Positions 10,128 through 22,624 of a stretch of 64,000 nucleotides of DNA are shown here, piece by piece; within the stretch, counting starts at the first letter, position 1; every line of letters starts with the position of its first letter. A program made the translations under genes and the position numbers. Source of the stretch: JAWKTV01 sp041398905 (GTDB lineage Bacteria; Planctomycetota; Planctomycetia; Planctomycetales; Planctomycetaceae); NCBI GenBank assembly GCA_041398905.1, contig JAWKTV010000005.1, positions 1-64,000 of the forward strand. The letters run 5' to 3'. The notes under the pieces were generated by a model that saw nothing but the letters and a program-made list of their open reading frames with translations, was not told where the DNA came from and did no database searches.

Positions 10128-11207
10128 CTGTGGGCTCAGGACAAATTCGTCGCGGCCCACCAGAAGTATCTCGACTCGCAACTGGAAGCGGCGGCTGCGC
10201 TGGCCAGCAGTGACGTCGAGGAGACTGCAACTGGCGCGGTCTTGTCGGCCGAAGACGTCGCGGCTGAACAGTATGTCGTCCGAGTGCTCGGGTTCGTCTG
10301 GATCACCGCCCTGCAGGCGGTCGTTGCCGGCTGATCATCTCGCGGTTGCGGGGCGACCAGGAGAAACGACAGCTGCAGTCCGAGGAAGAGGTGATGCTGA
10401 AGTCCAATGGAACTGCTGATGACCCGCGACGCGATCGTGTTTGGTCTGGCGAAGCTCGCCGACTTCACCGATCCCTGGTCACCGGCATGACCTCGAACGA
10501 TGTCTCACTCTACTCGACGCGGTTGGCGTGCGCGGCCGCAAGCATCGCCGCTACCGCTCGGTGGTCAACAACGGCTTCGTCAACAATATCGGCATCAGTT
10601 CGGCCCTCCATGATATCGGCAAGGTCGGCGTTTCCGACGCCGTGCTGCTCAAACCGCCGGCTGACGGACAGCGAACGCGCGACGATTCAGGAACACACAC
10701 GCCTGGGCGGCGACTGCATTCGCCAGATCGAAGCCCGGCTCGGGCACTCAATTTTCTCCAGATGGCTCGCGAGATCGTGCTCTATCACCACGAGCGATGT
10801 GGGATGGGGCCGGATATCCCAATGGTCTCGCCGGCGAAGATATTCCGCTTGCTGCCCGGATCGTCGCGATCGCTGACGTCTGGTTCGACGCACTCCGTGT
10901 GAAACGCGTCTACAAAGATGCCAGGCCGCATGCCGAAGTCGTGGTCGATTCGCTCGGAAGCGGGCCGGCACTTCGACAATCTTGTCGAAGGTCTTTCTGA
11001 CCATCGAACACCAGTTCCGCGAAATCGCTGAGCGGTTCGCGGAAGAGGAGGACATCGCAGCCGCGGCTTGCACTTGACAATGTCGCCGCGGTGAGCCGCA
11101 TGGGCGAAAAGCAGGCCCAGATCCTGTCCGAGACGATTGAGACGGCAGCCCAGGGAAACCACCTGTCTCCGCCCCGATTCGAGCTCGAACTCCTGCGGTC
11201 CAAATAA
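10128..11207 (+). pseudogene. HD-GYP sensor gene, 3' part, many frameshifts
   Basis: Continues the gene started at 8575. The first 68 codons are in frame with the 5' piece and give an extracytoplasmic loop and a second membrane helix (FVWITALQAVVAG). The HD-GYP domain follows but switches frame about eight times within 750 bases. Readable pieces in order are ALHDIGKVGV (the HD residues), LTDSERATIQEHTRLGG, IVLYHHER, WDGAGYPNGLAGEDIPLAARI and VAIADV. They match cyclic-di-GMP phosphodiesterases closely. A tail ending FELELLRSK stops at 11207. Intact, it would be a two-helix membrane sensor hydrolysing cyclic di-GMP. The shift density is far above the neighbours and fits decay after the IS insertion, though a local sequencing problem is possible. 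Confidence 0.8.
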
Positions 11208-11383
11208 GCCACACGGCTCGCAAGCGTGTTGCGGGACAACCGAGGCCGATCCTGCTGAGGTTTTCTCACGCGGCGGACAACGCGAGTTCAACGTACACCA
11301 ACGCCCAAGATTTCTTCCTTAAACCACCTCCCCTGCCCTGCCCGCACCTTGGGCAGTCGAACCGCAAACGAACGGCGAATGTC

Positions 11384-12371
11384 ATGGCGACCGACAACGC
11401 TTCTAACGAAGACACGACTCGTGACGAACGACACAACGAGCGGATGCTGGAGATCATGCTCGTGGTCGTTACCGCCGGTGTCGCGACCGTGCTCTACAAC
11501 ACCGAGTCGATGAAGCTCGTCGCACTCAATCTGTTCTTCCTGCCCGTTGTGCTCGCGGGGTTCTTCCTGGGACGCTACCGGGCCGGCGTACTCGCGCTTG
11601 CTCAGCGTGGTGCTCGCCACGATCGTCGTGGCCCAGGACCTGGGCGGATTCGCGAACATCCAGTCACCCGTCATGATTGGGCTGGCGATCACCCTCTGGG
11701 GTGCCGTGCTCGGACTCACGTCCATCCTCGTCGGCACCCTGTGCGACGACCGCATCGCCAAGGCGCTCGAGGCCCACGAAGCCCACGTCGGCGTGATCGA
11801 GGTCCTTTCCCGTTACCTGCAAGCGGCGAATCCCCATCTTGAAAGCCGGGCCAAGCGGGTCGCCGGGCTTTGCGAACGGGTCGCCCGCAAGATGCGGCTC
11901 TCGAACAAGGAGATCGACGACATCCGTGTCGCCGCGCTGCTGATGGACATGGAGCACATCGAGATCACCGCTCGCGTCATCAAGAAGGCGGTCGGCCACC
12001 TCAACGAAAACACGGCCGAACAGCGGACATTCCACGGTAGCGAGTTGGTGCAATCGCTTGGCCCCGTCCTGACCGGAGCCTTCCCGATCCTGCTGAATAC
12101 GGCGAAGACGCCCGCGAACAACGAGGTCGCCTCGAACGTCCCCTTCGGTGCACGTATCATTCGCACAGTTCGGGCCTACCTCGAACTCGCTGACGATCCG
12201 TGGGAAACGGGCGACCGCAAGCCACGCGAGATCGTCGCGCAGCTCCGCTCCGACAGTGACTCCACGTTCCATCCAGCCGTCCTGCATGCCCTCGAGTCGG
12301 TCGTCGACGGCTTGCCCGAGTCGCCCGACACCCTGGGCTCGATGATCCTCGAACTCCCCAACGGGAACTGA
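11384..12371 (+). CDS. membrane protein with degenerate HD-GYP domain
   Basis: The N-terminus (MATDNASNED) leads to several membrane helices (EIMLVVVTAGVATVLY; LVALNLFFLPVVLAGFFLG). One base shift near 11600 moves to the next frame, which adds another helix and a C-terminal helical domain. That domain follows the HD-GYP pattern (RVAGLCERVARKMRLSNKEIDDIRVAALLMD), but the HD pair is replaced by MD and the later HHE and GYP motifs are absent. It is probably not a phosphodiesterase and may bind a ligand or partner instead. It follows the broken HD-GYP gene in the same direction, 176 bases away, so the two may have worked together. About 328 residues after correction. Confidence 0.65.
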
Positions 12372-12391
12372 AAACGGCCTCCACCACAGGC

Positions 12392-12427
12392 CAGTCAGGC
12401 GAGTCGGTCGGCCGACTCGCCTGACTG
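12392..12427 (+). terminator. 16-bp perfect hairpin
   Basis: A perfect 16-bp stem (CAGTCAGGCGAGTCGG and its complement) closes a TCGG loop, 21 bases after the stop at 12371. No T run follows. It probably ends transcription of the upstream gene before the rRNA operon. Confidence 0.55.
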
Positions 12428-12605
12428 CGTCTGGTGGTCGCTCGGAAAACAGCTTTCCCGCAATCACGCGCTTGCCGCGGTCAAGGACGTTGCCTGGAAA
12501 CTTGAATATCGCCAGGCAGACCGCCCCCTGCGATGCCTCAGACCGCAAGGCCGCACCTGCTCAGCGCGAATTCCAGGAGAACGCAATCGTCCTCGTCCAA
12601 CTCGC

Positions 12606-12633
12606 TGGACAGTCTCGCCACAAGGCTTACAAT
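12606..12633 (+). promoter_or_regulatory. sigma70-like promoter of the tRNA-23S-5S unit
   Basis: TGGACA (12606-12611) and TACAAT (12628-12633) are separated by 16 bases and lie 43 bases before tRNA-Ile. This suits a start a few bases downstream and shows how 23S could be transcribed without an upstream 16S gene. Confidence 0.55.
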
Positions 12634-12676
12634 CCCCAAACAATGGTTGTGGCGAAAGCGACAACCGGCTTCGGAA

Positions 12677-12750
<74 letters not shown>

Positions 12751-12826
12751 CTTCTGAGCCGCGAGCTGGGAGACCAACGTCGAGAGTCCGCTCTTGGCAT
12801 TCAGCTCTCGGCTTCTGGCTCTTCCC

Positions 12827-12899
12827 GGGGACGTAGCTCAACTGGGAGAGCGCCGGCTTTGCAAGCCGGAGGTTGCCGGTTCGATCCCGGTCGTCTCCA
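12827..12899 (+). tRNA. tRNA-Ala (TGC)
   Basis: A 73-base cloverleaf. The acceptor stem GGGGACG pairs with CGTCTCC, followed by A. The anticodon loop TTTGCAA gives TGC. It is the second of the classical Ile-Ala spacer pair, 76 bases after tRNA-Ile. Confidence 0.97.
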
Positions 12900-13393
12900 A
12901 TGCGTCTGCGGCGTGGCTTGCCACGCTAACGGAAGCCTCAAGTGTGGCCCCGCGAGTGTCGATATCTGGCACTTGCGGAGCTGAGAAGAAATCGAAAAGA
13001 TTTCTTCTCCCGGACGCTTGACGGTGCGGGAAGGTCCCCCTAACATGTCGGACCGCCCAGGAATGGGAGTGGAAAAGAAGGCCAGGTTGAATTGAAGCAA
13101 GTCGAGGTGAGTCCTTGGTTTGCTTCAGCGGGCTGGGTGCGAGTAGTGGCTGTTTTGGCCTTGCTCGCTCAGATCTTTGACAATTTGGAATCAGCAAGCG
13201 TGGCATCAAACTGCGGCACATCTCTGCAGAGGGGTGTGCTAAAACTTGAGCAGCTCTTAGGTAGAATGTTTTGCCTGGCGTTTATTGGCCTGGCTCGGCT
13301 TGTCCGGGTTGGTCAACAAAATATGTCGGGATCACTTTCTGCTCTCGTTCCGGCGGACGGCTTCGGCTGTCATGTCGAATCGAGGACTAAAGT
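12900..13393 (+). other. tRNA-Ala to 23S spacer
   Basis: A 494-base spacer without a gene. It should carry the leader half of the 23S processing stem and holds a boxA-like site near 13173. Short frames within it are not credible. Confidence 0.6.
13173..13190 (+). promoter_or_regulatory. boxA-like antitermination site
   Basis: TCTTTGACAATTTGGAA resembles the rRNA boxA consensus (GCTCTTTAACAATTTGG). It lies in the leader about 200 bases before 23S, where NusB/NusE-type antitermination would act. Confidence 0.5.
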
Positions 13394-16184
<2,791 letters not shown>

Positions 16185-16319
16185 ATTTTTGTTCTACGGT
16201 TCGACCCGCACATCTCTGATGTGCAGCGAAGGACGTAGAGCAGCCTATGAGCTGCACGCCACGTTTGCTGATCCAATTGCATACCGCGTTCGGTTTCGCT
16301 TGACCGCGAGCCGAACGAT

Positions 16320-16430
16320 TTCCGGTGACTTTACCTGCAAGGCCACACGCGTTCCCATCCCGAACACGACCGTTAAGCTTGCAGGGCCGATGATAGTGCC
16401 GAAAGGTGTGAAAGTAGGTAATCGCCGGAT
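16320..16430 (+). rRNA. rrf: 5S ribosomal RNA
   Basis: About 110 bases. TCCGGTG at the 5' end pairs with CGCCGGA at the 3' end (one G-T pair). The conserved block CGTTCCCATCCCGAACACG is present, followed by GTTAAGC and GCCGATGATAGTG. It follows 23S by about 135 bases. Confidence 0.93.
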
Positions 16431-16435
16431 TTCCC

Positions 16436-16474
16436 GAAGCCCCGCATCGCAAGATGTGGGGCTTCGGCCTTTTA
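16436..16474 (+). terminator. intrinsic terminator of the rRNA operon
   Basis: GAAGCCCCGCATC and GATGTGGGGCTTC form a 13-bp stem (one G-T pair) with a GCAA loop, followed by GGCCTTTT. It lies directly after 5S. Confidence 0.88.
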
Positions 16475-16942
16475 ATGTCTTCGCACTTTGTGCCTTGCTC
16501 TCGGTCGTGCTCTTCGCTTGCGGCCGATTGTAGGTGCGGCTTGTTGCCCGTTGGTCGTTCCGATTCGATCTCGGTGTTGTTTTGTTCTGCTCGAGCGCCC
16601 GCCGTCGATGGCGAAGGCATCCCAGGCTGTTGATGAGTTGCTGCAAGGTTGTCGTGTGGCGTCAGTGGCCGCGTGACGGACGAGAGGTCCGTGCGACGGG
16701 CGTCGCATCGTCCCTTGAGGTGAGTGTGTCGCGATTGCTGTCGGGTCATGCGCTGGACGTTGGGCGGCTCGTGCGGCAAACTGTGTCCCGATCCGATGGG
16801 ATCTCTCTGGAGTCCCAGTTCCAGAGTCACAGGCGGCATTGCGGGGAAAGGTCTTTCTACTGGACGCTTCATGCGGTGTCGGTAGTTGCCCGGCGCATTC
16901 GCTTGCCAACGTCACAGTGCGTCCTGTCTTTTCGGGTGAATC
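16475..16942. other. intergenic region, no gene recognised
   Basis: About 470 bases after the rRNA terminator. Several short frames on both strands lack family resemblance. It should contain the promoter for the PHP gene at 16943. Confidence 0.4.
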
Positions 16943-18247
16943 ATGCTGCGTACTTCCCTTCCCTGCTGCTTGGCTGCCTCGGCTCTGTTGCTGGTGTTGT
17001 TCGGAATGGGCAGCCGTTCCCAGCCTGGTGCTGCGGAGGAGCTGCTGGCGACGGGCGAGTTGCGATGGTTCCGTGGAAACATGCACACGCATTCGCATTG
17101 GAGCGATGGTGATGACTACCTCGAGTCAATCGCGCTCTGGTATCGCGAGCGAGATTACGACTTCCTCGTCTTTACCGATCACAACGTGTTGGCCAACAGT
17201 GAGCGCTGGGTGCCGGTCGCGAAAACGAAGGGCGGCGAAGTGGCTTTCCAGAAGTTGCTGGCGAATTTTCCCGACTGGGTTGAGACGCGCACGGTGGATG
17301 GAGTTCAGCAGGTGCGGCTGCGCCGATTCAGCGAGGTGTCTGAGCGGCTGTCGATTCCGGATGAGTTCCTGATGATTCAGGGTGAGGAGATCAGCGACAA
17401 ACATGGTCGGCATCCCGTGCATATGAACGTGAGCAACGTCCAGGATCTGATTCTTCCGCGGGGTGGTGCCAGTGTTCGTGAAGTGATTCAGAACAATGTG
17501 GACGCCGTGATGGCCCAGCGGGAGGCAACTGGGCAGCCGATGATCGTCCACCTCAACCATCCGAACTACAAGTACGCCGTGACGGCGGAGGATCTGGCCC
17601 ACATTCTGGGCGAGAAGTTTTTTGAGGTCTACAACGGGCACCCGGGCGTTCAGAACTCCGGCGATGCATCGCATCCGGGGACCGAGCGACTGTGGGATAT
17701 TGTTCTCGCTTTGCGACTCGGGAAACTGGACCTGCCGGTGATGTATGGGCTGGCGGTCGACGATGGTCATGACTATCACAAGATCCCCAGTCGTGGCAGC
17801 GAGCCAGGCCGCGGCTGGGTCTACGTTCTCGCCGATCAGTTGACCCCTGAGGCGATGATCGAGTCTCTCGAATCGGGGCGATTCTATGCATCGAGCGGGG
17901 TTCGTCTGTCTCGCGTGCATTCAAGCGACCGGAAGCTGGCAGTGGAGGTCGAGCCAGCGGCCGGCGAGACATACACGATCGAATTCATCGGGACGCTGCG
18001 TTCGGCTTCTCTCGAAAGCGCGCCCGGCTCCGCCGATGGCGAGTCGCGAACGAGTGGAGTGTACAGCGAGGAAATCGGCTCTGTGCTGCAGACCGTGCAG
18101 GGAACGGAAGCGACCTATGAGTTCACGGGCGACGAGTTGTATGTGCGTGCACGGGTCACATCGTCGGCGGAACATCCGAACCCCTCGGAGCTGGGCGAGT
18201 TTCAACGGGCGTGGGTCCAGCCGGTGGTGCCCGGTTCGCGGAAGTAA
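16943..18247 (+). CDS. exported PHP-domain metallohydrolase
   Basis: A 434-residue protein with a signal peptide (SALLLVLFGMGS) and a PHP phosphoesterase domain. The metal ligands are visible: HTHSHWSDG at 48-56, TDHN at 78-81, GEE at 147-149, HLNHPNY at 203-209 and DDGHDYH at 273-279. PHP proteins use a multi-metal centre to hydrolyse phosphoesters. An exported form could release phosphate from sugars or nucleotides, but the substrate is unknown. A beta-rich C-terminal part (about 300-430) may bind carbohydrate. The gene converges on infC, with a strong hairpin between them. Confidence 0.85.
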   Translation: MLRTSLPCCLAASALLLVLFGMGSRSQPGAAEELLATGELRWFRGNMHTHSHWSDGDDYLESIALWYRERDYDFLVFTDHNVLANSERWVPVAKTKGGEVAFQKLLANFPDWVETRTVDGVQQVRLRRFSEVSERLSIPDEFLMIQGEEISDKHGRHPVHMNVSNVQDLILPRGGASVREVIQNNVDAVMAQREATGQPMIVHLNHPNYKYAVTAEDLAHILGEKFFEVYNGHPGVQNSGDASHPGTERLWDIVLALRLGKLDLPVMYGLAVDDGHDYHKIPSRGSEPGRGWVYVLADQLTPEAMIESLESGRFYASSGVRLSRVHSSDRKLAVEVEPAAGETYTIEFIGTLRSASLESAPGSADGESRTSGVYSEEIGSVLQTVQGTEATYEFTGDELYVRARVTSSAEHPNPSELGEFQRAWVQPVVPGSRK

Positions 18248-18309
18248 GTCCCGATCGGGTCGGGAGGGGTTTTCACGTCTGCCGCCGTGAAGAACTGGCG
18301 GCCCAAAAA

Positions 18310-18351
18310 AATCGACTCCAGCCGAGTTGGATGTCTCGGCTGGAGTCGATT
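18310..18351 (-). terminator. strong intrinsic terminator of infC
   Basis: A perfect 17-bp stem (AATCGACTCCAGCCGAG and its complement) with an 8-base loop. On the minus strand it is followed by a run of T (plus-strand A at 18305-18311). It lies between convergent genes; the plus-strand side lacks a T run. Confidence 0.88.
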
Positions 18352-18376
18352 GGTGGTATTAGCGGTGCCCGGCGGG

Positions 18377-18925
<549 letters not shown>

Positions 18926-19030
18926 CCGGTCAGGTAGGAACCGGTCGCCTGATTTTTAGTTCCCGACTGGGATTACGTCAAGAATGAGTCGTTTGTCGCG
19001 GCGGAATGGCGGAAACCGTGTAAAGCGGGG

Positions 19031-20278
19031 TCATGTCAAGTCGTCAGCCAGACGGTACAACTGCTCACCCGCCTTGCGAACCAGCAGCACTCCTTCCTCT
19101 TCGCGGTTGGCGAACGACTCGACGTCGATCGTCGCCGGATCGCGATAGCCGAGATTGATGCGTTCACAGGTCTCGGGCGGGATTCCGGAAGCGAGCGTGA
19201 CCCGGACACGGCAGTTCTCGCGGCCGTTTTCGAACGTGCCGCCACCGCGCACATGTGTCGAGTGTGCGAGTGTCCCCCAGGGGAGATGTTTGAACCTGTC
19301 CCACTGCTTCGTGAAATAGTCGCGGCAGTGGTAGCCGACCTGTTCGATCGTCTTGCCATGCGTCACAGAAATCTCGTGCATGTGGGGGGCGTAGATGATC
19401 AACTCGCCCCCATCGGCGACCACGGGTTCAAGCTTGTACATGCATTTCCCGGCGACCCAAAGTTCATCGTACATGGGTGGCGCACAGGAAAGCACAGTGT
19501 GGAACGGTCGTGACATTCGCTTGATATGCGTTTGGCCGGAGAGGTCGGCGGCGTCGTTCCAGGCGGCTTCGGGCGTGCCATGAAACAGCCCATGCAGCCG
19601 CGCGGTTCCGTCAGAAGTCACGACAAACGTGATCGCCCGCCTTTCGACCGGAATGAGTTTCGCGGCACGGTTGACGACTTCGCGGACTGGTGTGTGTTTG
19701 ACGCCGATGATGCCGACGTTGGTGATGAGCGCGCCAAGCCAGTGGAAGAAATTGAGTAGTTCGGGACCAGAGATTCCCGGAAAGAAGTACTTGTTCCCTC
19801 CTGAAAAGCCGACGACTTCGTGAGGGAAGACGGGTCCGAGGACGAGCAAGCGACCGTAGTCGCGAATGCGTGCGTTGATTTGAACTGGGACTTCGAGCGA
19901 CAGCCGACCTTCGGAGACCTCCTCAACTTCTTCGCGTGAGAAGTTGCCGATGGTTGTGAGCGCCGCGGGGTCGTTCCAGGCGTGGTTAAACAGAGACGTG
20001 TTGGCGAGCAGGCGGTCGCGGTTGGTGTCGTCGATGCCGAGCAGTTTGTGCAACTGCTTTTCGCTCAGTGGTGGGTGGGTGCCAAGCGCGACAATGACAT
20101 CCAGTCGCTTGACGACCGGTCCGAGCCGACGTTGGATGGCGTCGAACAGCAGTGGCAGCGGAGCGGTTCGGGTCTGGTCGGGGACGACCAGCAGCACGCG
20201 CTGTCCTCGATAATCATCAAGCGGCACCTGGGAGGAGAAGAAGTGCTGGATTTCGGCGTCGGAAAGAACGGGGAGCAT
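19031..20278 (-). CDS. larA: LarA-family nickel-dependent racemase homologue
   Basis: A 415-residue cytoplasmic protein of the lactate racemase LarA (DUF2088) family. Family motifs are visible: DQTR for the pincer-nickel cofactor pocket, GTHPPL with the first catalytic His, and FPHEVVGFSGGNKYFFPG with a second His and the Lys that holds the cofactor. FFHWLG supplies a further His. LarA enzymes racemise or epimerise 2-hydroxy acids. The cofactor genes larB, larC and larE are not nearby, so the substrate stays open. Start ATG 20278 follows GGAG-rich sequence poorly but gives the family length. It is divergent from the Tat protein at 20361. Confidence 0.85.
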   Translation of the reverse strand: MLPVLSDAEIQHFFSSQVPLDDYRGQRVLLVVPDQTRTAPLPLLFDAIQRRLGPVVKRLDVIVALGTHPPLSEKQLHKLLGIDDTNRDRLLANTSLFNHAWNDPAALTTIGNFSREEVEEVSEGRLSLEVPVQINARIRDYGRLLVLGPVFPHEVVGFSGGNKYFFPGISGPELLNFFHWLGALITNVGIIGVKHTPVREVVNRAAKLIPVERRAITFVVTSDGTARLHGLFHGTPEAAWNDAADLSGQTHIKRMSRPFHTVLSCAPPMYDELWVAGKCMYKLEPVVADGGELIIYAPHMHEISVTHGKTIEQVGYHCRDYFTKQWDRFKHLPWGTLAHSTHVRGGGTFENGRENCRVRVTLASGIPPETCERINLGYRDPATIDVESFANREEEGVLLVRKAGEQLYRLADDLT

Positions 20279-20360
20279 AGTAGCCTCGAAGCGTGACGTA
20301 TGGACCGCCGTGGAGTCTAATAGCTGGCGCGGCAGGTGTCTGGTGAGTGGAGACAGAGCG

Positions 20361-21350
20361 ATGAAAACAAGAAGGCTTGATTCGATGCGGAACAAATCCG
20401 AAGGGCTGTCCCGTCGCGAATGGTTGCAGGCGAGTATGGCGGTCGCCGCGGCAGGAGGGTTACTTGGCTCCTCCTCCCCTGCCCTGGCCCAGTCGACCGA
20501 TGCGGAAGTGACCGGCCGCGAAGAATTCGGGCTGAAGTACATCGTCGGTTCCTGCATGTACGGGTACACGCCGATCGCGGAGATTCTGCCTGAGGTGGCC
20601 AAGACGGCGGCGACCGCCGTCGATATCTGGCCGAAGGTGCATGGGAGTCAACGTGAGGAACTGGACACACTGGGTGAAGAGGCTTTCGCAGCCATGCTCG
20701 GAGAGCACGCGGTGCAGCTTGGCTGCATCACGCAGTACAAGCTGGGGCCATTCGGGCTGAAGGATGAGATTCCGCTCGCCCGGCGACTTGGCTGCTCGTT
20801 GATCGTGACGGGGGCCAAGGGCCCGAAGGGTCTCAGCGGCGACGAACTCAAGGTGGCGGTGCGGACATTTATCGAGGAACTGCAGCCGCACCTCGAATGG
20901 GCTGCCGAGCATGGCGTCACAATCGCCATCGAGAATCATGGGAACAATCTGATCGACTCACCTGACTCCATCAAATGGCTGATGGACATGCGGCCATCGG
21001 AGCACTTGGCCGTCGCGCTGGCGCCGTACCACCTGCCGCAGGACGAGGAACTGCTCGCTCAGCTCATTCGCCACCTTGGCAACGGCATTGCCATGTTTTA
21101 TGCGTGGCAGCATGGGGCGGGGTGCATGGAGAAGCTCCCGAAAGAGCAAGAGTTGCTGCAGCTTCCAGGGCGGGGCGAGCTGAACTTCGCACCGCTGCTC
21201 GCGGCGCTGCGTGAGATCGACTACCAGGGCTGGACCGAGATCTTCATGCATCCGGTGCCGCGCGGCATAGCGATTCTTGAGACCACCGCTGCGGTCACGG
21301 CCGAAATCAACCGGTCTCGCGGGTACCTGGAGAAGCTGCTGGAGTCGTAA
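20361..21350 (+). CDS. Tat-exported TIM-barrel sugar isomerase-like protein
   Basis: A xylose isomerase-like TIM barrel (AP endonuclease 2 superfamily). The N-terminus carries a twin-arginine signal (SRREWLQASMAVAAAGGLL), so it is folded before export to the periplasm. Barrel strands ending in metal or substrate residues are visible (ITQYKLG; IAIENHGNN; WTEIFMHP). It probably isomerises or epimerises a sugar, or is a structural relative; the substrate is unknown. Possible starts are 20361 and 20385 (20310 is also open); all keep the Tat motif. A second Tat-exported relative lies at 42395. Confidence 0.78.
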   Translation: MKTRRLDSMRNKSEGLSRREWLQASMAVAAAGGLLGSSSPALAQSTDAEVTGREEFGLKYIVGSCMYGYTPIAEILPEVAKTAATAVDIWPKVHGSQREELDTLGEEAFAAMLGEHAVQLGCITQYKLGPFGLKDEIPLARRLGCSLIVTGAKGPKGLSGDELKVAVRTFIEELQPHLEWAAEHGVTIAIENHGNNLIDSPDSIKWLMDMRPSEHLAVALAPYHLPQDEELLAQLIRHLGNGIAMFYAWQHGAGCMEKLPKEQELLQLPGRGELNFAPLLAALREIDYQGWTEIFMHPVPRGIAILETTAAVTAEINRSRGYLEKLLES

Positions 21351-21474
21351 TGCAACCGCGTGTCCGACTGACCGGCTCGCTGCGACGGACTATGGTGTCG
21401 ATACCGGCGAGGATGCGCCGAGAGCGGAATTGGTCAGTTCGAATCGCGGATGGTGCGACGTGACGGAGATTGCG

Positions 21475-22461
21475 ATGAACATTTGCGATCCCGGCCCCTT
21501 TCGGCCGCACCCATTGATTCGTGGGGGACATGCCCAGACGCTTGCCGCCGCCTGGTGGCCGCGGCGAACACCGCCGGCGGCGAATCAGGTTCATCTGGTC
21601 CAGGTGGCGGATGGCGATGTGATCGCCATCAGTGAGAATCGTCCCGAACCAGAGCGAGACACTGGGGCGGGTGTGTTGCTGGTGCATGGACTGTGCGGAT
21701 GCCATGGAAGTTCATACATGGTCCGCATGGCCAGCAAGCTGGTTGCGATGGGGTGTGCCGCGTACCGACTCGACTTGCGCGGCCGCGGCGCGGGAGCGGG
21801 GAAGGCTCGATGGCCCTACCATGCGGGACGCTGGGACGACGTGCGGGACGCCGTCGCGTACCTGCTCGGCCGCGAACCGACACGCCGACTCAGCCTGGCT
21901 GGTTTCTCGCTCGGAGGAAACATTGTCCTCAACTGGGTGGGGCACGAACCAGACTCGGCGGCAATGCAGATCGAACGGGCCGCCGCGATCAATCCGCCAA
22001 TTGATCTCGCCCTGTGTTCGGATCAAATGGCCCGCTCAGCGCGCGGGGCGTACGACCGACACTTTGCCAAGTTGCTGTTCGAGCAGCTCCGCCGCAGCCC
22101 GCAATGGCGCGAGAACAGCCCGCTGGCCCGCAGCGGCCGACCGCCCCGCGGTGTGTTGGAGTTTGACGAACTCTACACCGCGCCGGTCACCGGATTCGAC
22201 AACGCGGCGCACTACTACGAGCTGGCGAGCGCGCGGACGATCGTCAGTCGCATCAAGGTACCGACGCTGGTTCTTGCCGCAGCGGACGATCCACTGATTC
22301 CCGCAGTGGCGTTTGCTGGCCTCCCGCTCAGCAGCTCGGTGCGATTGCAGGTTGAAGCGGGGGGTGGGCACCTGGGGTTCGTCGGTCGTCCCGGCGACTC
22401 GTTGCCGGACCGACATTGGATGGATTGGCGGCTGCTGCGGTGGCTGATCGTTGGCGATTGA
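21475..22461 (+). CDS. YheT-family alpha/beta hydrolase
   Basis: A 328-residue cytoplasmic hydrolase of the UPF0017/YheT group, as shown by FRPHPLIRGGHAQTL at the N-terminus. The oxyanion segment LLVHGLCGCHGSSYM, the nucleophile elbow GFSLGGN, an acid in ADDPLIP and His in GGGHLGF are all present. Relatives are carboxylesterases with poorly known substrates. I start at ATG 21475; the frame is open upstream, where it overlaps the previous gene without family resemblance. Confidence 0.87.
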   Translation: MNICDPGPFRPHPLIRGGHAQTLAAAWWPRRTPPAANQVHLVQVADGDVIAISENRPEPERDTGAGVLLVHGLCGCHGSSYMVRMASKLVAMGCAAYRLDLRGRGAGAGKARWPYHAGRWDDVRDAVAYLLGREPTRRLSLAGFSLGGNIVLNWVGHEPDSAAMQIERAAAINPPIDLALCSDQMARSARGAYDRHFAKLLFEQLRRSPQWRENSPLARSGRPPRGVLEFDELYTAPVTGFDNAAHYYELASARTIVSRIKVPTLVLAAADDPLIPAVAFAGLPLSSSVRLQVEAGGGHLGFVGRPGDSLPDRHWMDWRLLRWLIVGD

Positions 22462-22624
22462 CCGGTCGCCGCAGGCGGGATGTTTTGAGTCGCAACGTGT
22501 CGCCGTCTATGCTGCCGCTGGCGAATGGCGCGATCGTTGTTTCGCGATCCGTGTGATCCCGTCGCCTGAACTGCCGAGCATTTGTCTCGCGTGATCGCAG
22601 CAACTCCGGACCAACGGTAACCCG

